From Hymenobacter profundi (GTDB lineage: Bacteria; Bacteroidota; Bacteroidia; Cytophagales; Hymenobacteraceae): 34,821 nt of DNA. The DNA lies in NCBI RefSeq assembly GCF_019334315.1, contig NZ_JAHWGL010000050.1, positions 1 to 34,821 on the forward strand. The letters are read 5' to 3'. Below, piece after piece: positions 24,599-33,064 of the stretch (position 1 is its first letter; each line of letters opens with the position of its first letter). A model generated the notes under the pieces. That model searched no databases, was not told the origin of the DNA, and was given only the letters and a program-made list of their open reading frames with translations. The position numbers were made by a program, and so were the translations under genes.

Positions 24599-24642
24599 GC
24601 ATAAAAAACCCGAACGTCTGGAGGCGTTCGGGTTTTTTATGC
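24599..24642 (+). terminator. Intrinsic terminator after the helicase gene
   Basis: GCATAAAAAACCCGAACG (24599-24616) pairs perfectly with CGTTCGGGTTTTTTATGC (24625-24642) over an 8-base loop. The T-run on the right arm makes it a strong terminator on the plus strand. Confidence 0.9.
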
Positions 24643-24716
24643 CCCAGTGGGGTCAAAAGGAAACAAAAAATCCGGCTATCGGCTTATATTTCCGAACACT
24701 CTTTTTCTATTTCTGT

Positions 24717-25199
24717 ATGGCTATCAGCACTCTTCCCGTCATTCAGGCGTTGCGCGCCACGGCACAGCGTCTGGCCACGCAAGCGCCCTACCAGTGGGGC
24801 CACATGGGTAGCTGCAACTGCGGCCACCTAGCGCAGACTATCACCCACCTCACCAAAGCCGAAATCCATAGCCGGGCTATGCAGCGCTACGGCGACTGGG
24901 AGCGGCAGCTCATCGACTATTGCCCTTCCAGCGGCCTACCCATCGATGATACCATCGACGAAATGCTGGCAGCGGGCTTCACCCGCCAGGACCTCGCGCA
25001 TCTAGAGCGCCTTTCCGATCCGGTTATTCGCGGTGCCTTACCCCTGGAACGGCGCAACGCACTGCGCCACAACCAGCGCGACGATGTAGTACTCTACCTC
25101 CGCACCTGGGCCGACCTATTGGAGCAGCCATTGCTACAGGCCATCACACTGCCTACGCTGTTGCCTATCCCTGCTTTGGCTACGGTTAGCGCTTATTAG
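24717..25199 (+). CDS. Conserved-looking hypothetical protein
   Basis: The 160-residue protein starts MAISTLPVIQALRATAQRLA and has no signal peptide or membrane segment. A Cys/Gly/His-rich patch, WGHMGSCNCGHLAQ (about residues 27-40), could bind a metal. It is followed by mostly helical sequence with YCPSSGLPIDDTIDEMLAAG and a C-terminal DVVLYLRTWADLLEQ helix. The ATG at 24717 is preferred over the upstream in-frame start at 24639, which would overlap the helicase terminator. I do not recognise a family. Codon use matches the neighbours and a terminator follows, so it is likely a real gene. Confidence 0.75.
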   Translation: MAISTLPVIQALRATAQRLATQAPYQWGHMGSCNCGHLAQTITHLTKAEIHSRAMQRYGDWERQLIDYCPSSGLPIDDTIDEMLAAGFTRQDLAHLERLSDPVIRGALPLERRNALRHNQRDDVVLYLRTWADLLEQPLLQAITLPTLLPIPALATVSAY

Positions 25200-25219
25200 T
25201 AAACGTCCTACCACCTACT

Positions 25220-25262
25220 ACACAGAAGCCCCGCCGGAGTCGATCCGGCGGGGCTTCTGTGT
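25220..25262. terminator. Bidirectional terminator between convergent genes
   Basis: ACACAGAAGCCCCGCCGGA (25220-25238) pairs perfectly with TCCGGCGGGGCTTCTGTGT (25244-25262) over a 5-base loop. It sits between the stop codons of the hypothetical gene and the small lipoprotein gene. The U-tract is weak. Confidence 0.8.
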
Positions 25263-25303
25263 ATAACAGCCAACTCTGCCGATAAAGGCAGATAAAAGAT
25301 AGG

Positions 25304-25477
25304 TTAGTAGTTTACGTTGCTGCGTTGCGCCTCACGGTACATTTCGGGGCGGTGGCTGCGCTTGTAGGCAGCATCAGCATCGGGGTCTTTCTCAGGATCG
25401 GGCTGTTGCGCGCAAGAAGAAGCAAATAGCAGCGTGGCGCTGGCAGCAAGCAGAAGAAACAGGCGAGACGTTTTCAT
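25304..25477 (-). CDS. Small lipoprotein
   Basis: The 57-residue product starts MKTSRLFLLLAASATLLFA and has the lipobox ASSC with Cys22 as the predicted lipidated residue. The mature part is short and charged (QQPDPEKDPDADAAYKRSHR, then PEMYREAQRSNVNY). The start at 25477 is chosen because it begins the lipoprotein signal; an in-frame ATG at 25567 would place it internally. Function is unknown. Such very small lipoproteins are common in Bacteroidota and often of narrow distribution. Confidence 0.75.
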   Translation of the reverse strand: MKTSRLFLLLAASATLLFASSCAQQPDPEKDPDADAAYKRSHRPEMYREAQRSNVNY

Positions 25478-26195
25478 AGCCCAAAGGTAAGCATCAACGC
25501 GAATAACGCCAAGCCGGACTTTCTCACGCTTATCAGCTTTTGTTTTGAGTTGATATCCAACCAGCACTAGTGCTACTTATTACAAAAGTCAACAGTCACT
25601 TATTCTCCGCCGCTTCTTGACGAAAGCCTGCTGTTGGTCACTGGTCAACAAATGTCCTTCCTGTTGACCTACGATGACCCTTCCTAAAGTCATGTTACTT
25701 TTGTTAAGTTGAAATGGGACAGCCAATAATAAAAAACACCTACTAACAGCTTTGGCCAAATAAAACGAGTAGGATTTATTGTTTTAACAAGCCAATCTAA
25801 CTGTCAAGGATTTTAGCACTGTTACTATGCATTTCACTGAGGAACCAACAACCTAACCTATATAACTATTTCAATATTAAATAAGACTACATACTAACGC
25901 ATAAACACTAAAGCCACACTTCCGCATAAGTGTGTTAAGTATCTGAAAAATAACAAAATATAAATACATATAATCATTCTGTTAGCTGAGCTTACTTAGC
26001 AAAGTAGCACCAGACACAACCAATTTTGCCAACGCATTGAAACACTTGCAAGCAGCTTGTAGCACACCACAACCATTTACTGGTATAGAGAAGAAATAAC
26101 CAGCCTGCCAAATTGGATTATTGCAATTCCGAGCGTTCAACAATATCCTTGCCACATCAGAACTCTTATTTGCTAAGAAGCATAAATAGCACAAG
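25478..26195. other. Long A/T-rich intergenic region without a recognisable gene
   Basis: This stretch of 718 bases is clearly richer in A and T than the rest of the window, especially 25680-26190. A short minus-strand frame of 82 codons (25982-26230) has no recognisable features and overlaps the 3' end of the XRE gene. I see no tRNA, direct-repeat array or strong hairpin. It could be a decayed insertion or an untranslated or regulatory RNA region, but nothing in it supports a specific call. Confidence 0.4.
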
Positions 26196-26783
26196 TTACT
26201 TCTCCGGCTGGTAGTCCGTGAACGTACCATCCTGATAGAAGATAATTATGCGTCGAATAGCCTTATTAGTAGGCGTAGCGGCTAGTGCGGCGGGTAGCGT
26301 AGTAGCTTCTAAAGCTGCTGGCGCAACTGGTGCAGGCGGTGTAACCGATAGCTCAGGGGTAGTGGGCACCTGGGCGGCAACAGTGCTTTCTTCACGCTCA
26401 GGAGCGCTTATTTGCTGGGGCGGAGCGCTTGTAGGCTCTTTTTTGGGCTTTACAGCCTGACTGCTGGGCTCCGATGGAACCAGGGCGGCTGCACGCTGCT
26501 TTTTCTTACTGGGGCTTGCTACGATCGTAGGAACGGTCTCCGGCGTATTAGTAGCAGTTGCTTCGGCTGGCGCAGATGCCAGCATAGGGCCTTCTCCTTT
26601 CAGCAGCCAAGGCAGTGCTAAGTCAGGGAAAGCATCCATTATTTTCTGCATCACCTCCAGGCTGGGCTTATTTCGCCCATTTAGGATGTGGCTGACTACG
26701 GGCCGGCCGATACCAATAGTATCCGCGAACTGCGTAGGAGACAGTGCGCGTGTAGCCAGAATCTGCCGGATGCGTTCGATCAT
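26196..26783 (-). CDS. XRE-family DNA-binding protein with long Pro/Ala-rich linker
   Basis: The 195-residue protein begins with a Cro/C1-type helix-turn-helix (MIERIRQILATRALSPTQFA, then DTIGIGRPVVSHILNGRNKP) covering about residues 1-65. A low-complexity linker of about 110 residues rich in Pro, Ala, Thr, Ser and Lys follows. The protein ends in a compact motif, RRIIIFYQDGTFTDYQPEK. The N-terminal half should bind DNA. The C-terminal beta-strand motif may be a dimerisation or protein-docking tag. The ATG at 26783 is the natural start of the helix-turn-helix. Two 28-bp direct repeats about 100 bases upstream look like autoregulatory operators. No prophage genes are adjacent, so a host or relic regulator is likely. 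Confidence 0.82.
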   Translation of the reverse strand: MIERIRQILATRALSPTQFADTIGIGRPVVSHILNGRNKPSLEVMQKIMDAFPDLALPWLLKGEGPMLASAPAEATATNTPETVPTIVASPSKKKQRAAALVPSEPSSQAVKPKKEPTSAPPQQISAPEREESTVAAQVPTTPELSVTPPAPVAPAALEATTLPAALAATPTNKAIRRIIIFYQDGTFTDYQPEK

Positions 26784-26883
26784 ACCAAAGCTGCAAGAAT
26801 AGTGTAGTGTCAGCTTCACAAATGTACGCAACCCACGTGTTTGCACTAGCACGATGCTCTACCTATTCTCTTTCTTATCTTGA

Positions 26884-26943
26884 TTACATATGTATTTACA
26901 AGAGCAATCTGAAGTTTACATATGTATTTACAAGGGTAATCTG
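26884..26943. promoter_or_regulatory. Tandem operator-like direct repeats upstream of the XRE gene
   Basis: Two 28-bp copies lie at 26884-26911 and 26916-26943, starting 32 bases apart (three helical turns). They share TTACATATGTATTTACAAG, differ at two positions near the right end and both end in AATCTG. Each contains the 10-base palindrome TACATATGTA. They lie about 100-160 bases upstream of the XRE start, overlapping where its minus-strand promoter should be. Cooperative repressor binding is the obvious reading. Confidence 0.65.
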
Positions 26944-27031
26944 CATATTCCTCCCTATTTACTTGCCGTCTTTATTTTATTAGTAGCAGATGTAGCTATT
27001 GCCATTGAATAGTTACTGTGGTTACATGCAA

Positions 27032-27065
27032 AAAGCCGACTGACGCTATGCGCGCAGTCGGCTTT
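27032..27065 (-). terminator. Probable intrinsic terminator on the minus strand
   Basis: AAAGCCGACTG (27032-27042) pairs with CAGTCGGCTTT (27055-27065) over a 12-base loop. Read on the minus strand, the hairpin is followed by a run of T, so it probably ends the L,D-transpeptidase transcript, 165 bases after its stop codon. Confidence 0.65.
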
Positions 27066-27229
27066 GAGGTAACTGTCAGAAATTCTTTCTCCCTTCGGCG
27101 GCTCGCTAACTAAGCGTTCTTGCGTCCAGGTACTCTAAGCTGAAACGAATCCGTCAGAGGGCTTATCAGCTTTATTGAATCTTGCAACGATAGAGGAGGT
27201 TCGACTAAAGAGGAGGCTATCCAAAGGCC

Positions 27230-28996
27230 CTAGTTGAAGTATTCTTTCGCTAGGTTCTTGTCGTGTCCGTAGATGTCGTCGCGGAAGTTCAGGTGACCGG
27301 CATCGTCTACCCACGCCGTGAAATACACCAGGTATACGGGCAGCTTTTCGGGTAGGGTGATGTACTTTTCCTGCCGCTCTCCGATGGTGCTCAGGATAGT
27401 ATTTTCATCGTAGCCAGGCTTATTGCGCAGCAGGTAGGTGGCCAGCTTAATGGGCTCGGCTACGCGCACACAGCCGTGACTGAAGTTACGCTTGGTCTGG
27501 CTGAACAACTCGTCGTGGGGCGTATCGTGGAGGTAGATATCGTTGGAGTTGGGGAAGATAAACTTCACGTCACCCAGGTCATTTTTGGGACCGGGACGGC
27601 GGCGCAACGTGTACTTCCAGTTCGCCTGCGTGAGGTTCGCCCAGTCCACCGTAGTGGGGTCGATGGGGGTAGCTTTGGCACCCCAACCCTTCACCACTTC
27701 CATATCCAAACGGTCGAGGTAGGCCTGAGGATTAGCCACCAGTTTCGGACGCATTTCTTTATCGATAATGCTGAACGGCACATTCCAATAGGGGGCCAAT
27801 ACCACGTACTCCACCTTGTCGCTGAAGACCGGCGTTGCGTTCAAAGTCTTGCCCACAATGACATTCATGTTCATCACTTCCTTGCCTTCCTCCACTACAT
27901 GTAGCTTGTAGTCCGGGATGTTTACGAGCAGATAATTTTGCTCGAAACGCTTCGGAATCCAGCGCCAGCGCTCCATGTTCAGCACGATCTGATCGATGCG
28001 TTTGTCGAGCGGTATGTTGAGCAAGCGCAGGGTTTCTCCGCCTACAACACCATCAGTCCGCTGCCCAGTTTGCTGCTGAAACTTCTTCACGGCAGCCACC
28101 AACTCGCTGTCGTATTGTTGGGCGGCGGGCGCCGGCGCGGGGCCATTGGATGGGCCATTGTTGGCTACCGTCTGCACAGGCGTGGCAACGTCTTGAGCAG
28201 GCGTGCCCGGCTCATCGAGCAGGCGACGGCGCAGCAACGCCACGGCCGGTGACGTATCGCCTGGCTTCAGCTTGGTGCCGGCCGGCAGGGTAGGCCAGCC
28301 GCCGTTGCGCTGGATAGTGCGGTACTCAGCTAGCGCCTTTTTCAACCGGTCGTATTCAGGGTGCAAGGGCTCGAACTCGTAGTAGGGATACGTGCTTTCG
28401 CGCTCTTGCAAAATGGTCATGAGGGCCTTGTGCAACTTGATTTTGTTGCGTTTCACGTCCCAATCAATGTTTTTAACTTCTCGGGGATTTACAGTTCCTC
28501 GATAGAAATCGGAGGCCCAGGTGAAGTAAGTACCCGATAAAGCCACGTCGATTTGCTTCTCTAGGCTGTTGCGCTGGGTGGTATCACCACGGGCTTTATC
28601 TAGCTCAGCAAAGAGCTTATCGAAGTTTTTGATCTTGTATTTCTGCGGATCTAAGCCTTCATCACCGGCTTGGTTGATGACCTCAAGTAGCTTCTTGGCC
28701 TGCGGTACTACCTCGTGGTTTTTAAACCAGCCCAGGCGGTAGTCGCGGGCTTTGTAAAACTTCTTGGCCCAGTCGAGCTGACTTTTGAAGGCGGGTTCGG
28801 CCAGCATCTGGCGCGCCACATACACGCTATCGAGCGTGGGCTGCGGGCCCTGGTTGCCGGTGAGTACGCCGGGTAGCGCCTCCTGAACTTTCGCCTTCTG
28901 CTCCTGGCTGCAGCTGGTAGCCGACGCCAAGAGCGTCAGGCCGCAAAGCCAGCAGAGCAGTGTGGTCAGGAAAGCGGAGTGAAACAGTGATTTCAT
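27230..28996 (-). CDS. L,D-transpeptidase lipoprotein (YcbB-like)
   Basis: The 588-residue protein has an N-terminal lipoprotein signal ending SATSC (Cys29). A large helical/scaffold domain follows (about 50-230), then a peptidoglycan-binding region (AVALLRRRLLDEPG ... YDSELVAAVKKFQQQTGQ ... DGVVGGETLRLLNIP). The YkuD catalytic domain contains NIPDYKLHVVEEGK, FPNSNDIYLHDTP and SHGCVRVAEP, with the catalytic Cys near residue 509. It would cross-link meso-diaminopimelate residues of peptidoglycan or attach proteins to it, in the periplasm. Length and domain order match E. coli YcbB/LdtD-type enzymes. A Pro/Asn/Ala-rich insertion (PVQTVANNGPSNGPAPAPAA) lies within the peptidoglycan-binding region. 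Confidence 0.92.
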   Translation of the reverse strand: MKSLFHSAFLTTLLCWLCGLTLLASATSCSQEQKAKVQEALPGVLTGNQGPQPTLDSVYVARQMLAEPAFKSQLDWAKKFYKARDYRLGWFKNHEVVPQAKKLLEVINQAGDEGLDPQKYKIKNFDKLFAELDKARGDTTQRNSLEKQIDVALSGTYFTWASDFYRGTVNPREVKNIDWDVKRNKIKLHKALMTILQERESTYPYYEFEPLHPEYDRLKKALAEYRTIQRNGGWPTLPAGTKLKPGDTSPAVALLRRRLLDEPGTPAQDVATPVQTVANNGPSNGPAPAPAAQQYDSELVAAVKKFQQQTGQRTDGVVGGETLRLLNIPLDKRIDQIVLNMERWRWIPKRFEQNYLLVNIPDYKLHVVEEGKEVMNMNVIVGKTLNATPVFSDKVEYVVLAPYWNVPFSIIDKEMRPKLVANPQAYLDRLDMEVVKGWGAKATPIDPTTVDWANLTQANWKYTLRRRPGPKNDLGDVKFIFPNSNDIYLHDTPHDELFSQTKRNFSHGCVRVAEPIKLATYLLRNKPGYDENTILSTIGERQEKYITLPEKLPVYLVYFTAWVDDAGHLNFRDDIYGHDKNLAKEYFN

Positions 28997-29387
28997 GAAT
29001 TCGGTGAAGTGGAAGAAATGATAGCAGCTCCGTCAGATGCCAAGGAATTATTATTCCCGACCATCGGATGCGGCGCGTGCCCGTTCTACTCCAAACGCTA
29101 CCGTAGGGTTATTGCGTTCCGAGGCAGGGCTCATCTCATCAACATGCAAGGTAGGAGTTTTGTCTCACCCACGCACATCTTCAGTATACAATTGGGCAGG
29201 CCCTCCGGATGAGTAGGTCGTCTCACTGAGCGTCGGGGGGGTTGCGGCATGTGTGGCGCTCAGTTGTTCTTCCGCATTTTAATAGTAGCCTTCCGTCTCT
29301 GCTTGGCGCGCCAGTCGTATACCCTACCCGTACTCACGCCACGCGGCCCGACAACCATTAGACTGTCGGCCGCTTTCTATTTCTTTT
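28997..29387. other. Divergent intergenic region, transpeptidase to aminopeptidase
   Basis: These 391 bases separate divergent start codons and should carry both promoters. A 67-codon plus-strand frame (29009-29212) has no recognisable features. I see no clear promoter, hairpin or repeat beyond a CTACCC hexamer at 29324-29329. Confidence 0.4.
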
Positions 29388-31184
29388 ATGACTTCTTTCG
29401 TTCCCGCTCTTTCCGACTCGCACAGCTATGCCCGTTTGGGCGAGGTAGGCGTTCGTCATTTACAGTTACAGCTGCGTGTTGATTTTGCCAGCCGTACCCT
29501 GGCGGGTCATGCTACCTGGCAGCTCCACAATCCAGCCGGCGCCACCGAGCTCTACCTTGACACCCGCGACCTGCTGGTGGAGGTCGTGCTACTCGGCGGC
29601 CCCGAGGGTAAGCCTACTCCCTTCAGCCTGGCTCCCACCGATCCGGTGCTGGGACAGGCACTGCGCATTACCCTGGAGCCAACCACTGAGCACGTGACCA
29701 TCCGCTACTGCACCACGCCGGGCGCGGCAGCCTTGCAATGGCTGACACCTGCGCAAACGGCCGGGCGCGAGCAGCCATTTCTGTTCACCCAGTCGCAGGC
29801 CATTCTGGCGCGCACCTGGCTGCCGTGCCAAGACTCGCCGGGTGTGCGCTTCACCTACGAGGCGCACATTGAAACGCCCGCCCACCTGCTGGCTCTAATG
29901 AGCGCCACCGATAATCCCCAGCAGCTTGATGCGGCCGGGCGCTATCAGTTTCGGCAGCCCTACCCTATTCCGGCCTACCTCATGGCGCTGGCCGTCGGCG
30001 ACCTGGCCTTTGCGCCGCTAAGTGAGCGCACTGGCATCTACGCTGAACCAGCTACTCTACCCCTAGCCACGCACGAGTTTGTGGACCTAGAAAAAATGGT
30101 AGCCGCCGCCGAGGATTTGTATGGCCCCTACCGCTGGGGTCGATACGATTTGTTGGCACTTCCGCCTTCTTTCCCATTTGGTGGCATGGAAAATCCATGT
30201 TTAACATTTGTTACACCCACGATTTTAGCCGGGGACCGAAGCCTAACCAGTTTGGTGGCTCACGAGCTAGCGCACTCGTGGTCGGGTAATCTGGTTACTA
30301 ACGCTACATGGGATGATTTCTGGCTAAATGAGGGCTTTACGGTGTATTTCGAGCGGCGTATTATGGAGCAGCTATATGGCCGCACGTATGCCGATATGTT
30401 GCAAGCATTAGGATTTACCGATTTGCAGCATACCCTCGTAGAGCTAGGCCCTACTAGTGCAGACACGCACTTGCGTCTGCACCTGACCGGGCGCGACCCC
30501 GACGAGGGCATGACCGAAATTGCCTACGAAAAGGGCGACTACTTTTTGCTCACCTTAGAACATTTAGTAGGCCGCTCGCGCCTCGACTCCTTTATTAAGG
30601 AGTACTTCACTCGCCACAGCTTTCAGTCCATGGATACAGCGAGCTTCATAACTTATCTGCGGCAAGCGTTGTTAGACCAAGAGCCCGGACTAGAAGAGAA
30701 GCTTCAGCTCGATGCCTGGATAAACGGTCCGGGTGTGCCGGGGGTAGCGCCGCCCGTAGCCTCCGCCCGCTTCGATGCAGTAGATGCCGCCCGGCAACAA
30801 TGGATAGAGGGCAAAGTGGCTCCTACCCTATCCACTGCCGACTGGAGCAGCCACGAGTGGGTACACTTCCTGCAAGGTCTCCCCCACTCCCTGACGCACG
30901 CCCAACTGGCAGAGTTGGACAACACCTTCGACCTTACCCATTCCGGCAACGCCGAAATCCTGGCGGCGTGGTTTCCGCTGGCGCTGGCCGCTGGCTACTC
31001 CCCTGCCGATGAGGCCTTGCACCAGTTTCTGGTACGAGTGGGGCGGCGTAAGTTTTTGGTGCCGCTCTACCGGGCGGTGCTGGCTACCCCCGGCGGCCGG
31101 GAGCGCGCCCGGCAAATTTATGCGGAGGCACGGCCCAACTACCACGCCGTAGCCACTAACACCCTCGATGCGCTGCTTAGATAA
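29388..31184 (+). CDS. M1-family metallo-aminopeptidase (leukotriene A4 hydrolase-like)
   Basis: The 598-residue protein has the M1 exopeptidase motif GGMEN (residues 265-269). The zinc site HELAH is at 292-296 (His292, Glu293, His296), and the third ligand Glu315 lies exactly 18 residues further on, in WLNEGFTVYFERRI. A beta-rich N-terminal domain precedes it and a helical C-terminal domain follows. Length and layout resemble bacterial LTA4H-like aminopeptidases such as cold-active ColAP. It removes N-terminal residues from peptides. No signal peptide is visible, so it is probably cytoplasmic. The next gene, cyanophycinase, starts 91 bases downstream on the same strand and may be co-transcribed. 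Confidence 0.93.
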   Translation: MTSFVPALSDSHSYARLGEVGVRHLQLQLRVDFASRTLAGHATWQLHNPAGATELYLDTRDLLVEVVLLGGPEGKPTPFSLAPTDPVLGQALRITLEPTTEHVTIRYCTTPGAAALQWLTPAQTAGREQPFLFTQSQAILARTWLPCQDSPGVRFTYEAHIETPAHLLALMSATDNPQQLDAAGRYQFRQPYPIPAYLMALAVGDLAFAPLSERTGIYAEPATLPLATHEFVDLEKMVAAAEDLYGPYRWGRYDLLALPPSFPFGGMENPCLTFVTPTILAGDRSLTSLVAHELAHSWSGNLVTNATWDDFWLNEGFTVYFERRIMEQLYGRTYADMLQALGFTDLQHTLVELGPTSADTHLRLHLTGRDPDEGMTEIAYEKGDYFLLTLEHLVGRSRLDSFIKEYFTRHSFQSMDTASFITYLRQALLDQEPGLEEKLQLDAWINGPGVPGVAPPVASARFDAVDAARQQWIEGKVAPTLSTADWSSHEWVHFLQGLPHSLTHAQLAELDNTFDLTHSGNAEILAAWFPLALAAGYSPADEALHQFLVRVGRRKFLVPLYRAVLATPGGRERARQIYAEARPNYHAVATNTLDALLR

Positions 31185-31275
31185 CCCTAAACCCGGCATC
31201 ATTACTCCGGCCCGATGCTTGCAGCCTGGACCGGTGCGTTGTATTTTGTGAGTTGATAAAAAAACAGTCGTAACG

Positions 31276-32184
31276 TTGAACAATCAAAAACCCCTCGGTA
31301 AGCTGATTGCCATCGGTGGCAACGAAGATAAAGGTACCTACTCCAGCGCTAGTGTGCGCAAAAAGTATTACCTCAACTTTTTTGAGCTGGGTATTCTGCG
31401 CCGCGTGGTGCAGGAGTCGGGCAAGGAAGATCCGCGCATAGAGGTAGTGACCACGGCCTCCATGATTCCGGAAGAAATCGGGAAGATCTACGTTTCCTCG
31501 TTCGGCATGCTGAACTGCCGCAACGTGGGCGTGATGGATATCCGCACCCCCGATCATGCTCGCATCCCCATGTACCTGGAGCGCCTGCGCCGCGCCGACG
31601 TGGTGATGTTCAGCGGTGGCAACCAGTCGCGGCTGCGTGAGATGTTCGGGGAAGGCGAGTTCCTGGAAATCCTGAACGCCCGCTACCACCGCGAGTCGAA
31701 CTTTGTGGTGGCCGGCACCAGCGCCGGGGCCATGGCCATGTCGAAGATTATGATTCGGGGCGGCTCGGTGCCGGATGCGCTGATGAAGGGCGCCGTGAAA
31801 ATCGGCAGCGGCCTGGGCCTGATCGACGACGTGGTGATTGACTCGCACTTCGTGAAGCGCGGCCGCTTTGGCCGGCTCATTGAAGCCGTGAGCCTCCACC
31901 CCAAGCTCATTGGCATTGGGCTGGGTGAAGACACGGGCGTGCTCATCACCGGCGGCAACATCATCGAGACTATCGGCTCCAACCTGGTCATCATCATGGA
32001 TGGCCATACCATTCAGCACAACAATGCGGCCGTCGTTAAAAAAGGCGCGGCGCTATCCGTGGAGAACATGACGATGCACGTGCTGGCCAAAGGCAACGTG
32101 TATGACATTGACGAGCGAAAATTCTACGCCGGCAAAACCAACTTTGCCGAAACGGTGACTGTCGAGCAGCCGGGGCAGATGTAG
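31276..32184 (+). CDS. cphB: Cyanophycinase
   Basis: The 302-residue protein belongs to the serine peptidase S51 family. The nucleophile elbow GTSAGAM is at 147-153 with Ser149, preceded by the substrate-site FSGGNQ at 112-117. LIAIGGNEDKG at 10-20 is the usual cyanophycinase N terminus. It hydrolyses the storage polymer cyanophycin (multi-L-arginyl-poly-L-aspartate) to beta-Asp-Arg dipeptides. The start is a TTG at 31276; an in-frame TGA at 31249-31251 excludes longer versions and no ATG gives a complete N terminus. An isoaspartyl peptidase gene lies 0.9 kb away and would cleave the dipeptides. No cyanophycin synthetase is in the window. Confidence 0.92.
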   Translation: MNNQKPLGKLIAIGGNEDKGTYSSASVRKKYYLNFFELGILRRVVQESGKEDPRIEVVTTASMIPEEIGKIYVSSFGMLNCRNVGVMDIRTPDHARIPMYLERLRRADVVMFSGGNQSRLREMFGEGEFLEILNARYHRESNFVVAGTSAGAMAMSKIMIRGGSVPDALMKGAVKIGSGLGLIDDVVIDSHFVKRGRFGRLIEAVSLHPKLIGIGLGEDTGVLITGGNIIETIGSNLVIIMDGHTIQHNNAAVVKKGAALSVENMTMHVLAKGNVYDIDERKFYAGKTNFAETVTVEQPGQM

Positions 32185-32204
32185 AGTCGAACGTGTATTA
32201 TAAA

Positions 32205-32245
32205 AAGAGCCGCCATTCTAAGTGACTATTAGAATGGCGGCTCTT
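32205..32245. terminator. Bidirectional terminator after cphB
   Basis: AAGAGCCGCCATTCTAA (32205-32221) pairs perfectly with TTAGAATGGCGGCTCTT (32229-32245) over a 7-base loop. CTTTTATCTG follows. It separates the convergent cphB and hypothetical genes. Confidence 0.88.
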
Positions 32246-32289
32246 CTTTTATCTGTTGAACTCTATAAAAAGGAAGCAACTAAGCCTGC

Positions 32290-32877
32290 TTATTTTATTT
32301 GATGCAGCAAGTCGTAACCATGTGCTGTTACCAATAAAGGAATAGCTCCCCATGCTAGCCCGCGGGATTCAGCGACTTGATGTACTTCCTCCAGCAATTC
32401 TTGTATTCGTAGAATAACCAATATTTCAGCTACGTCATGCGCTTGCTCTAAATTTTCGGACACCTTCTCTTCGTAAAAATAGGTTTCAAAAGCTTCTTGT
32501 ACGGATTCGAATCCGCCTAGCACTAAATGCTCCTCAGTCGTCGTATCAGCCGACCAGTTGGTGAGCCATTCAGCATCCTCTCTTGTACCCGCTTCTTCGT
32601 AGGCAAATCCATCGAAGTACCATTCTTCCGTATTGATGTCAAAGGCATTCATTTCTACATAGAGGGCACCCACCGGCATTCTAGGCGATACACTTTGATA
32701 AAAGGCGTCCAACCAAGTCATGACGTTTTGCTGCTGGTAGAGTATGCTGGTACCCAACACAACATGAAAATAAGTTGTCTCAAGGCTTCTGAGCTTACAT
32801 TCTGCTTGCGCAATAGCTTCTTTCAGTTTTCCCTCCTGGATTAAGCCTTGGAAGGAGTCGAAGAGAGCAAAATCCAT
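32290..32877 (-). CDS. Hypothetical acidic protein
   Basis: The 195-residue protein is strongly acidic and soluble, with no signal peptide. Visible segments are MDFALFDSFQGLIQEGKLKE, FDINTEEWYFDGFAYEEAG, WLTNWSADTTTEEHLVLGGF and a helical C terminus with VILRIQELLEEVHQVAESRG. The middle part resembles, loosely, small domains found in Bacteroidota immunity-type or stress proteins, but I cannot assign a family. The gene is richer in A and T than cphB and the isoaspartyl peptidase gene on either side, so it may have been acquired separately. The ATG at 32877 is the only reasonable start. Confidence 0.72.
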   Translation of the reverse strand: MDFALFDSFQGLIQEGKLKEAIAQAECKLRSLETTYFHVVLGTSILYQQQNVMTWLDAFYQSVSPRMPVGALYVEMNAFDINTEEWYFDGFAYEEAGTREDAEWLTNWSADTTTEEHLVLGGFESVQEAFETYFYEEKVSENLEQAHDVAEILVILRIQELLEEVHQVAESRGLAWGAIPLLVTAHGYDLLHQIK

Positions 32878-32993
32878 TATTGAGTGAGTATAAAAAGGAA
32901 GGCGAAGCCAAGTATAGGTCTGGTTGACTTGTGTCTCTAACCGGACACATCGTCTATGTAAAGTAGGGTAAAATAGAACCGGCTTACATACCT

Positions 32994-33059
32994 ATATATA
33001 ATAAGGAGTAGCCATCAAAAACGAGCCGTTGCTACATACCCCTACTCCTTATTATATAT
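32994..33059 (-). terminator. Inverted repeat downstream of the isoaspartyl peptidase gene
   Basis: ATATATAATAAGGAGTAG (32994-33011) is the perfect reverse complement of CTACTCCTTATTATATAT (33042-33059), with a 30-base loop. It starts 5 bases after the isoaspartyl peptidase stop on the minus strand. It may act as a terminator or 3' stabiliser, although the loop is long. Confidence 0.55.
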
Positions 33060-33064
33060 GTCCC

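Larger units (their letters stand above)
26784..27229. other. Intergenic region upstream of the XRE gene
   Basis: These 446 bases separate the XRE gene start from the L,D-transpeptidase stop. They hold the tandem operator-like repeats (26884-26943) and a terminator hairpin (27032-27065). I see nothing else in 27066-27229. Confidence 0.5.

Noticed and set aside
25982..26230. 82-codon minus-strand frame in the A/T-rich gap
   Set aside because: It overlaps the 3' end of the XRE gene in another frame, has no recognisable motif and has a composition like the surrounding non-coding DNA.
26884..26943. Two 28-bp direct repeats considered as a CRISPR remnant
   Set aside because: Only two copies with a 4-base gap, no spacer-length interval and no cas genes. 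Operator sites explain them better.
32502..32515. Palindrome CGGATTCGAATCCG resembling a tRNA T-arm
   Set aside because: It lies inside a coding frame, and no acceptor stem, anticodon arm or CCA end can be built around it.
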